Below, in pieces: positions 47,101-64,000 of a stretch of DNA of 64,000 nucleotides; position 1 is the stretch's first letter, and every line of letters starts with the position of its first letter. The notes beneath the pieces were generated by a model. The model was not told where the DNA came from. It searched no databases and worked only from the letters and a program-made list of their open reading frames with translations. Where the stretch lies: positions 19,447,946-19,511,945 of the forward strand of contig NC_136000.1 in NCBI RefSeq assembly GCF_048128805.1. The letters are read 5' to 3'. Source of the DNA: Centroberyx gerrardi (Eukaryota; Chordata; Actinopteri; Beryciformes; Berycidae). The position numbers and the translations under genes are program-made.

Positions 47101-49456
47101 CTGGCACCTGCACTGACACGCTGCTGAGAGAACTGAGCCGCACATACACCATCCTTACCACCCTGGTCAAATATGTACGTATTCGTAGACTCTTTGCAAT
47201 CTCAAAACAAATGGATCATTCTTTTGACTTCCCTGGTGTGATGTATTTTTCCCCCATGTGCCGTTTCAGTACATCCAGTTGTGTTCCAGCCAGCATGGTG
47301 TGCTCCCAGCACGCTTTGAGAAGCTGGTGAGTCTAAAACACCGTTTTTTGGTTGAATCTTCCAGTATGTTTGGCATCACCATGCTCACCTGAGTGTTTCC
47401 TGTGCCATCTGTCTAGGTCAAACTGTCTGGCTCCCACCTAACGCCGCAGTGCTACTCCTTCATCACATACGCACAGGTACCGCTCAGTTTAACACTCTAA
47501 CATTTAAAGATTTGCAATTTAACTATAAGTCTTCATAGGTCAAAAAGAGAACTGTGGCTGCAAGCCTCGGATCTGATTTATAGATTGCTTGAAAGATTAG
47601 AAAGACTGTAGAAAGACTGCTTGCATAAAAGTGGGTCCCGATTTCTAGAATTAGGGCTGGGCAATGATCCAATAATCCATTCTAATTTATTGCCTTTCAA
47701 TATAACCGTATCGTAATGAAATGATGATACTGAGTTATTTGTGATACACAAATGTGCTTATTTAGAAAATGATTGGCCTCAGCTTGTATCACATGGGGTT
47801 GGTTGGATTTCAGGTGCCTCGTGTTCATCTCGAGTAGAGGCAGATTAGATGTACACAACACAAAGCAGCACAGGGATAACAAGAAAGAAAAAGAAAAGTA
47901 TGGGGGGAAAAAATGATTATTTCCAGTTTTGGAAAATCCTGGTATTTCAGTCCCGATACTCAAGACTACATATCTTATGTTAATGTAGACTCATTGTTAT
48001 CTTATATACTGTGATACTTATCGTTGAAGAGAATAATCTTCAACTATACAAGTGATATGGTGGAAATGGCCAGAACACATCATATTGAATACCAACCAAA
48101 ATCTTCAATTCCAGTCTAACATAGTCTGGAAATGTATGGAATTGAGGTGAGGAAAATGTATTTGGGAATCAAGGGTAATTTCATTTGTTGGAGCAGACTA
48201 GTCTGTGTCAGGTTTTTAGAGAAACAAACAACCATGAAGACCTCAAATTATGACTATATTGGCTCGGCACAAGTGGTGTGACTGTCTTCATCAAGAGCTG
48301 TCAGTTATGGACTTCTCAAAAATCATTTAAATTCTCAAGAGGTTGCCTTTAGTATTACTGTTTTGAAAGGATGTGTTTTCTCCCCCAGAGTGGAGAATTT
48401 GGTGGTGGAGGTTCAGACGACAAGAAGAAGAAAAAGAAAAGGGATGATGCGAACATTGCAGTCTCTGTAAGGACATTTACCTCCTAGAAGTACATAATTC
48501 ATGTGAAAGGATTGATTACAATGAAATAATACATTTTCTTCCTGTTCCTTACTTTTTATTACGTTGGGGAAAGTAAACAAGTACAATACAACTAAATAAA
48601 ACTTTTGGGCATGAGTTAGTCCATTTTAGACTTCAAATATCCAAATATTTTGTGCTCGTTTCTCATGGAAGGCCAAACTTCTGCGTGAGACAAAGGCCGT
48701 TCCCAACTTGATCTTCAGCATTGAACAATATGAGAAATACCTCATCACGCTCTCGAAGAAATCAAAGGTATGTGTGAGCTGATTGCTTGAGGTAATCAAC
48801 AAAACATGGTTCTCAAAATACAAAACAAGACTTTTATAACAGAACGTTGTGTAAAATAAAATAGGCTCCCTGAATACCGTCAGTACAGTGTCGTCAATTA
48901 CGACATTTTTGAGCAGAGAACATCTGTGTGTATGTTGTCTAGGTGAATCTGATGCAGTACATGAAGCTCAGCACCTCAAGAGATTTCCGCATCAACGCTG
49001 CGACTCTGGATGCGGCCCTACAGGAGCAGGATGACAGTCAGCAGGTAAGCGCCATCTTATAACTGGCAGCTCCAAACCCTGCAAGTCTCCTACATGTATC
49101 ACTATCTTTACCTTATAGTCATGGTGCTGTTGTGTTTTGTTTTGTTGTTGTTTTTTGTTCCCCCTTCAGTTGACTACAGCAGTCAAACCAACTGTTGTTA
49201 CATATAGACATATAGAAATAGTGTTAAGAAAAGATGATTTGAAAATATATTCAGATTGTGCTAATTGTTTTGATTTTCCTAACATTTGAGCCACACATTT
49301 TGAAGTTTCAGAACATGTGAGGATGCACATTCCATGTTTTAGTACTTCAATGTTCTCTACTCTCAGTGCCGTTTCCCTTTCCATTTCTTTCAGACTACAG
49401 TCTCACAGGAAGCAGAGGAGACCCAGGAACCCAAGCAGAAGAGGAGAAAACAGTGA
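36379..49456 (+). CDS. fanci: Fanconi anemia group I protein (ID2 complex subunit)
   Basis: FANCI pairs with FANCD2 in a clamp that is monoubiquitinated on DNA at interstrand crosslinks in the nucleus. 37 coding exons: 36379-36471, 36628-36700, 36916-37046, 37739-37892, 38020-38077, 38309-38350, 38572-38695, 38838-38923, 39024-39156, 39264-39341, 39443-39579, 39733-39913, 40049-40136, 40267-40397, 40477-40547, 40726-40840, 41003-41125, 41386-41454, 41555-41656, 41774-41968, 42427-42548, 42666-42827, 43393-43572, 44058-44224, 44579-44655, 45539-45655, 45733-45784, 45881-46008, 46542-46607, 46747-46840, 46990-47174, 47270-47326, 47417-47476, 48389-48466, 48672-48767, 48943-49044, 49394-49456. 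Total 3990 nt, 1329 residues (human 1328). The ubiquitination lysine (human K523) is K533 in QLDGRKSAV. The nearby SQ cluster SSQCSQ..SSSQ is kept, as are the acidic [11 protein letters not shown] stretch and a basic KQKRRKQ tail. A second ATG at 36391 aligns better with the human start. Intron 24 holds an unusual exon duplication. Confidence 0.98.
38696..38740. repeat. (GT)n microsatellite in fanci intron 7
   Basis: An interrupted GT run begins at the donor of the exon ending at 38695, so the donor GTGTGTG is part of the repeat. Confidence 0.9.
41155..41188. repeat. (GT)n microsatellite in fanci intron 17
   Basis: Uninterrupted GT dinucleotide run. Confidence 0.95.
41218..41310. mobile_element. 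hAT-like MITE remnant (left end)
   Basis: AGGACTGCATGATTATGGCT, then AAAATTATAG and ATCACAATCACGATTG, match the left end of a fish MITE with TAGGGCTGCACGATTA ends. A right end of the same family lies at 46305-46436. Truncated. Confidence 0.5.
44375..44617 (+). repeat. fanci: Chimeric exon duplication in fanci intron 24/exon 25
   Basis: The intron end and start of exon 25 (TTTTGTTGTTTCTTCCAG, then ACATCTCGGAGGACGATACC at 44579) is preceded 170 bp earlier by a near copy (acceptor to 44408, exon-like ACAACTCGGAGGACGATACT). Between them lie an inverted copy of part of that exon (44447-44465, pairing with 44417-44435) and a 75-bp copy (44474-44548) of the exon 29 acceptor and exon body (46523-46597; GATGTGGAGGTGGAAAAACA). 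The exon 29 copy keeps its acceptor but lacks a donor. The first exon 25 copy is not needed for the full-length frame. Confidence 0.9.
44918..45358 (-). mobile_element. tRNA-headed SINE in fanci intron 25
   Basis: The minus strand begins GGTGGCGCAGTGGTAGCGCT (A box), followed by GTCGCCTCACAGCAAGAAGG and the B box GGGTTTGATTCC. The body contains TGGATGTTCTCCCTGTGCTC and GGGGTTTCCTCC. The 3' part has GGGCGCTGCGCTGCAAGCTG, CCCACCGCTCCTGGC and GATGGGATAAATGCGGAGGA, and ends in TGACAAATAAAG. This is the layout of a widespread fish SINE with a tRNA-derived head and a LINE-type tail. It lies antisense to fanci. Confidence 0.8.
46305..46436. mobile_element. hAT-like MITE remnant (right end)
   Basis: The stretch ending GATTATCATTTTGGCCTTAA and TCTTGCAGCCCTAA is the right terminus of the TAGGGCTGCACGATTA family, with ATAATTGTGATCACGGTAT upstream. 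Left end lost. It lies in fanci intron 28. Confidence 0.55.
47650..48020. mobile_element. Possible hAT-like MITE remnant
   Basis: TTAGGGCTGGGCAATGATCC at the left resembles the TAGGGCTGGGCAATATATCG terminus common in fish. ATACTTATCG near 48015 may be the eroded right side. The right border is uncertain. Fanci intron 33. Confidence 0.35.
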
Positions 49457-49637
49457 GCTGAAGCTCTGCTCCCTCTCCTTTATACACACATCTCCGATGA
49501 CTCCCCTTTTTTCTGGATGGGAAGCAAGTCCTCCAAGTTCCTCACTGACTTTCAGCTTGACCAGTTGCTGAGCGGCCTCCTGGTGACTGTGTGCATGTAT
49601 TGCAGCTCTGAGTTGCAGTAGCTTCTTCCACACCACA

Positions 49638-58585
<8,948 letters not shown>

Positions 58586-58624
58586 CACCTCACTAGGGCT
58601 TGACAGGACACCGACAGCACTCAC

Positions 58625-59763
58625 TGAAAAACAACACAGTATTTAACCAGCTACCCGCCTGTTAAATAGTTCAGGTAACGTTGCATACATAGTGAAAATA
58701 GTATCTAAGTTACTGTTCCACAGCTATACGCTAATGCTACAACCAATCACTGTCCTACGTCACTCGACCATCAATATCCCCTCTTAATGTTTACTAACAG
58801 TTGGCTCGGTCACCCAACGACAAAAAGCTAACAATAAAAGCAGTGAGAACAGCAACAGGAAAATAAAGTCAAGGTAACGTTATTTGAGTCGATAAAAGCA
58901 AAAATAAAGACACTTCACCTGATTTGTCTTATCAGATGTAATACATTTCAGTCAAGTTTCAACATGCTCCACAGCCAACAAACGTTAGCATCACTGCTTA
59001 TCCAACGGCGTTGTAAGACCAAGCGAGCCGAAGTGTTAGCGACACCCAGCGGCACGGAGGACTCGGCTCCGGTTTGAACAAAACAACAAAATGATTAGAT
59101 TGATATACAGTTTGTATCGTTCGTAAATACAACAGAAACACTAACATGACTATTATTTACTACATGTTATAGCATTATATGTTATAACAAATCACGTTTA
59201 CCAGTATGCAGTCACCGGCGGCCGCGTGGCCTAATGGATAAGGCGTCTGACTTCGGATCAGAAGATTGCAGGTTCGAGTCCTGCCGCGGTCGATCCTTTT
59301 AAAGTTATAGCTATCATTGTATTGGTTTCGCCGTTGCACCTAACCAATTTGCACCTCAAAATTCGCGTTTCGCTGTCGAAATATGGCTAAAACCCTGCGG
59401 AAATGTTACTAGGCGATGGAGCTGTGTTTTGTAGCCAGTGAATGAACGGCACCCATATGTATCTGTACATTTTTAAATGGAGCTAATGTGGATGTGAATG
59501 TAGGGATCGTTGTCGGTGTCGGTCTTATTTCATTGCAACACCTCGTATATTCTAGCACCACAATAACGCGATAGTATAGCGACGCATCACATCGACATAA
59601 ATGGTACGCTTTGTTTTACACATCTACAATCATCAAGAATGAAACGGGTGGGGATTTTTTTGTATGTGTCTTTGATGTTATTGTGGTCGGCTGTGTTGAG
59701 CATATTCCTAGGATGGGTCGGTTCACTCGGCTGTTGTGTTTTGTCCTTGCTTTATTTCAGGCG
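58625..59763. promoter_or_regulatory. Divergent polg / tvp23a promoter region
   Basis: About 1.1 kb separates the two divergently read start codons. Both genes have a splice acceptor just before the coding start (58625 minus, 59760 plus), so their noncoding first exons lie in this interval. A tRNA gene sits in the middle. No TATA box is obvious. A shared bidirectional promoter is inferred. Confidence 0.5.
59220..59292 (+). tRNA. tRNA-Arg (anticodon TCG)
   Basis: A 73-nt intronless cloverleaf. The acceptor GGCCGCG pairs with CGCGGTC, with discriminator G. The A box is in GTGGCCTAATGGATAAGG, the anticodon stem-loop is CTGACTTCGGATCAG (TCG), and the B box is GGTTCGAGTCC. TTTT follows within 10 bp, as for an RNA polymerase III terminator. 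It decodes CGA. Confidence 0.96.
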
Positions 59764-61110
59764 ATGGCGGATGACACCGAGGATGTTGAGTTGGACTTTG
59801 CTGCTGATGAGGAGGAAAGAGCGCGGAGGAGCGCAGTGATACGGTACACTGCAAATAATATCCAGCATAACAAATCATTTAATCTAGTACTGAGTCTTAA
59901 AATCCTATCTAAAAAAACAAGGAGAAATCCAAATCAACGTCTTTCAGTGTTTTCCTCGAATCCACATTTTGTTGATACTAGTGAAATGATCTGCCTCATT
60001 CTGCTTCCTTTCCTTTCCTGAGAATCCCTGCAACAACTGAAGCTGCATTGGAAAAAAATGAATTTCTCTCATCCAATGGCCAGAATTTTTTCACTTGTTT
60101 TAAGGAAAATAAGATTTTTAGATAAGATGATACCAAGCAGATCATGACAGGACTCCTCCATGTCTCTTTCTGTGATGTGGGCTATAGATTTGCTTTACAA
60201 CTAAGTTACACCTGATGTCTCTGCTGTCTCTGTCTACACTAACCTCATCTGCTCCACTGATATTTTATTTTATGTGATAGTGTGTGACTGTCATCTTCTC
60301 TGACCATAAACTCCCTAAACATATGTTAGATACCGTATTGAATACAATGTGGAAAGGCTCGTTATTCATGTTTTCTAATCATGGGCGTTTGATTTCAGAC
60401 ACCCCCTCGCCTCCTTTTTCCACCTGTTCTTCCGGGTCGTTGCCATTGTAGCCTATCTGCTCTGTGACTGGATCAGCAAGAACTTTGCCTCCTGTTTTGT
60501 CCTGATCATCACTCTGCTCTCTTTTGACTTTTGGTCTGTCAAGGTGAGAGGTCAGAAAAGCTCTCTCTCTCTCTCTCTCTACATCTCTACATCTCTCCTC
60601 TTTCTGTGTGTCTCTTCTCACTTTGCCCTCTTTGTGCACTCACACACATCACATCAACTATTTTTTGGTGTCACTTTCTTTCCCTTCTTCTTACACTCCT
60701 CTTTTCCTTATTCATGTGTGTTTCAGAATGTGACCGGCAGGCTGTTGGTGGGGCTGCGCTGGTGGAATCAGATCGACGAGGACGGAAAGAGTCTCTGGGT
60801 GTTTGAGGCCAAGAAGGTGAGACACCGTCGCAGTTGTACGCTGATTTGTGCGTATAAATAAACCCATTGGGGTACTAAGGTTAGTGTGTGTGTGTGTGTG
60901 TGTGTGTGCAGAACTCCCAGGGCCGTAGTATCGGCACAGAGGCCGAGGCCAGGATTTTCTGGCTGGGTCTGATCATCTGTCCTCTCATCTGGACCTTCTT
61001 CTTCTTCACCTCCCTCTTCTCCCTGAAGATCAAATGGCTGGTGAGAAACATGCTGAGGCTCATGCATATACAGTCTCTCTATCACTATCACTTTTTTCTC
61101 TCACATGCAC

Positions 61111-61169
<59 letters not shown>

Positions 61170-61440
61170 CCAGGCGCTGGTAGTAGCCAGCATCTCTCTT
61201 CAAGTGGCTAATCTCTATGGTTACCTCCGCTGCAAGGCGGGGGGGCAGGAAGGCCAGCCTCCAGATACACACTCTTTCATGGGACAGCACTTCCTGCAGC
61301 GTGTGAGTGACCGGTAGCAGCATTTAGCATTTACAATGTGTGTGTGTGTGTGTGTGTTTATTAGAACATGCTGAGTAAACTGAGTGACTCACAGATAATT
61401 TCTCCTCTTGCAGCCAGACATCATCTTTGGAATACTGTGA
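59764..61440 (+). CDS. tvp23a: Golgi membrane protein TVP23 homolog A
   Basis: A small multi-pass membrane protein of the TVP23/FAM18 family, found in late Golgi/trans-Golgi vesicles in yeast, with a poorly defined role in traffic. Exons 59764-59843, 60399-60543, 60727-60816, 60912-61040, 61174-61302, 61414-61440; total 600 nt, 199 residues. An acidic N-terminus (DDTEDVELDFAADEEE) is followed by RHPLASFFHLFFRVVAIVAY, CDWISK and LLSFDFWSVK. Then come the family signature NVTGRLLVGLRWWNQIDEDG, ARIFWLGLIICPLIWTFFFF and WLALVVASISLQVANLYGYL, four hydrophobic segments in all. CDWxSK and the DDTEDVxLDF start match TVP23A better than TVP23B. The acceptor at 61173 is fed by a tetranucleotide microsatellite rather than a normal pyrimidine tract. 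Confidence 0.94.
60561..60582. repeat. (TC)n microsatellite
   Basis: CT dinucleotide run in tvp23a intron 2, just after the donor. Confidence 0.9.
60885..60908. repeat. (GT)n microsatellite
   Basis: GT run ending at the CAG acceptor of tvp23a exon 4. Confidence 0.95.
61107..61166. repeat. (CTAT)n microsatellite at a splice acceptor
   Basis: About 15 CTAT units end 7 bp before the CAG acceptor of tvp23a exon 5; only CTTTCCCAG separates them. Confidence 0.97.
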
Positions 61441-61476
61441 AGATTACCTCCTGTAATTATACAGCCACTCTTCTGT

Positions 61477-61479
<3 letters not shown>

Positions 61480-61540
<61 letters not shown>

Positions 61541-61572
61541 GCGACAGAGAGAGAGAGAGAGCGACAGAGAGT
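61480..61572. repeat. (GT)n-(GA)n compound microsatellite
   Basis: A GT run followed by a GA/GACA run in the 3' UTR of tvp23a. Confidence 0.95.
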
Positions 61573-61727
61573 TCCCTCATCTCCAAAGTTTCCACATACT
61601 GCATCTACTTGAATTGCTTTGTGCCTTGTGCATGCCTTTGTTTCATGCTGCTGACTGTTCACAAGTTGCCCATGGATTGGTCTGACTATTAATCCATTGC
61701 CATGCCATTGCCTTTCTCTCTGATGTC

Positions 61728-61733
61728 AATAAA
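61728..61733 (+). promoter_or_regulatory. Poly(A) signal of tvp23a
   Basis: First AATAAA after the stop codon, 288 bp downstream, in TGATGTCAATAAAAGACG. Confidence 0.7.
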
Positions 61734-61739
61734 AGACGA

Positions 61740-64000
61740 TCGCATTTTATGATTTTCGTAGTCAGTGAATATTCTTCTTGTCGAACATCACAGTTGTTGG
61801 ATGAACACCACATATCTGCAATTAAAAGAAAAAAAAATACTTATAGTAATCGTATGGTACTTTCATATCCACTCACACACACACACGCACGCACACACAC
61901 ACACACACACAATAGCTCTGGCCCTGTTTCTTGGAGACTGATGTACTTGTTCTGTCTCTTGTTTTCAGTTAAAGCACTCGGTGACAAACCTGTTTATTAA
62001 AAGCGATCTATATATAAATAGAGTCAAAATAGGATGTAGGCTATCTGATGTCACTATCCCTTGTGTTATTACACTAGAAATAAACTTGGCCCATATGCTG
62101 GAGTTAAAGGGGGTTACTGAGAGTTGGTGTGTCATTGGAGTTATCCAGTGGGCATTTCCTCTCTCAGATGTTTTATTGAATTAGCTCCACTAGTCTTCCA
62201 GAAGCCTGAACAGGAAATGTTAAGCAGAAACATGCTGCACTCGTCACAGATGAGACCGAGACTCAACTGTATAGGAGTTTTGAAAGGAAGATACCTGGAT
62301 GTGAAGTATTAGTAACAACTGTGCATGTTAAAGATCATTAAAATTTGATTAGTATGTCAATATTTGTAATCTTCAGTATATAGGCGATCCTGTGGTAAAT
62401 TGGTTCTATATTTCTTATGGAACCCAAAAAGAATAATGTGTTATCTTGGGAAATATAGTATCCAAATGAACAAAAGGAAGAGTCGGAGTAATTTAAACCA
62501 CACTAAATCTTGGAAACTAAAAACAGAATTATTAATTTCACATCCCAAATATATATGTAGTTAATTAAATAATTCAGCTAGTGTTAAATAAAAACCTATG
62601 ATAATAGAGACCTGGTAGTTAAAAAAACAGGCTTTTGCAATGTCAAGTCAAATTGCATTTAGGAAACTTTCTGTTCTACAATGAAAAAGAAATTTCAGAA
62701 AATGTTGCCCCTTGCATCATTAGCATGAGTCTGTCTTAACTGTAGATACAATCCAAACCAAAGGTAGGCCTATTCTGAATGAATCCTTGCGTCATACAAC
62801 TTTATTCAAAACATTATCTGGGGAAGAAATGGACCATTTGTCACTGGGCAAGTTGAGCCAATACATTTTCAAAAGGAAAAATGTCTATAGCTCCAAATGA
62901 ATAAACTAGACATAACATTTCTTTCCAATAATAGATGTTGTTCATAAAGATGGTGATACATCGTAGCCTGCTATAGGCCGGTTTGTGGCACTGATAGCAG
63001 TGTGGGATGTGCTGCCATCTCGGCAACCTGGAAAATAACAGGGTATTTTTTTTTTAGTTTCCCAAAATGTATCCCGGCACAATATGTGGGTCAACTCAAC
63101 CCTGGAACTGAAGGTCAGATCTCACATTTTCTAAATAAAATGTTATTCAGAATATTAGGCTATTTATTTTAGACGATGAGATAAATAGCCTACATGATTT
63201 TTATAATTGATTAATTTATCCAATCTTGTATCTCTTAAGTTATTTTGTGTGACCTTTTATGCATTTATACTGCCGGTAAACGTTAAAAGACGTGAATACC
63301 ATCAGATTGTGAGAATGACCCTAATATTTTCTTCATCGTTATGGTCTCAGTATAATCAAGTTACCGTGTTACCGCTCTAGAAACATTGGCTACTGCCCAC
63401 ACAGATCTAGATTTGGAGGGAACTGCAGCTCAAAACGCGCACCGGGTGTTCACACTATGGACCGAGAAGGACCCCGAAACTCTTGACCGTGGCCCCTGGT
63501 TCTCCATCATCACCACATACAAGCACCTCACATCTAAGATCGTATAGCGAGATAGTTCACATCCTCTTCCAGCCTACGAAAAATCCTTGTCTGCTACACC
63601 GGAACAGCGTAGGGGCGGGAAACCATCTCACGCATGCGTACAGCTGTCCAAGATTAGAATACGAACAAATCAAGTCAAGTAACAGGCTTGCTCGCTAATG
63701 TATACAGCAGCTAATCTATGCAAGGACCTTCATGAATATTCATTAGGCAGACATATGCGCGAAACAGGAGCACCAGCTACATAAACTAGATTTTTTTCCC
63801 ACTAATTTAAATAAGTGTGTGTCTCACGTGGCGATTAGCAGCTTACTAAGACATTAAACATTACGCTTAGCTAATTCAAATACGCCTTTTAATATGTTAG
63901 AAGCAGTCCAGGGTCTAGTCTACCTAACGGTATCCAAGCGAACCCGGAAGTTTGCAGGAGTGAGGCCTCTCGCTTGACCTGGATACTCACTGCTGCCGCC
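61740..64000. other. Intergenic, no gene recognised
   Basis: No exon-like conservation on either strand. The last 600 bp become more CpG-rich and carry an ETS-type ACCCGGAAGT at 63942-63951, so a promoter of a gene beyond the right edge is possible. Confidence 0.45.
61872..61911. repeat. (CA)n microsatellite
   Basis: CA run with CG interruptions, downstream of tvp23a. Confidence 0.95.

Overview
The window is nuclear DNA of a ray-finned (teleost) fish. The genes have vertebrate exon-intron structure with small fish-sized introns. The intergenic DNA carries fish-type L2 and L1 LINE fragments, hAT-like DNA transposon remnants, a tRNA-headed SINE and many microsatellites. Runs of GCTAGCTAACGTTA-type words (around 33430-33580) are common in percomorph fish, so a percomorph is my best guess (inference). 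No bacterial, viral or CRISPR content was seen.

Layout. (1) 1-11198: two tandem + strand carboxylesterase genes. Copy A is cut by the left edge and keeps its last 8 exons. Copy B has 12 exons covering the whole mature enzyme. (2) 11199-24736: gene-poor, repeat-rich DNA with an L1-type LINE fragment, a fold-back sequence, a nested pair of DNA transposons (15256-17170 with a hAT-like element inside), and a broken 5' piece of a multi-copy fish gene of unknown function (18281-19920). (3) 24737-30301, minus strand: fbxo31, 10 coding exons, 585 residues. (4) 30302-36378: intergenic, with a tRNA-Arg(ACG) gene, tRNA-like relics and a displaced copy of fanci intron DNA. (5) 36379-49456, + strand: fanci, 37 coding exons, 1329 residues. 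(6) 49638-58585, minus strand: polg, 22 coding exons, 1197 residues, tail to tail with fanci (181 bp between stop codons). (7) 59220-59292: tRNA-Arg(TCG). (8) 59764-61440, + strand: tvp23a, 6 coding exons, 199 residues, divergent from polg. (9) 61441-64000: no gene recognised.

Exon models were built by hand from GT-AG splice sites. Each complete model adds up to a multiple of three and matches the human family member as I remember it. How the genes relate: fanci and fbxo31 both belong to DNA-damage response pathways, polg replicates mitochondrial DNA, the carboxylesterases act in the ER and tvp23a in the Golgi. Apart from the known fanci-polg convergent pair, I infer no shared pathway from their proximity.

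The most notable structures are: a local rearrangement inside fanci, in which a copy of a later exon sits between two copies of the exon-25 acceptor region next to an inverted repeat; a carboxylesterase last exon that is almost identical between otherwise diverged tandem copies (a gene-conversion signature that also changes the C-terminal ER-retention tail); and a copy of fanci intron DNA upstream of the gene, bracketed by 70-bp direct repeats and lacking the part that holds exons 2 and 3.
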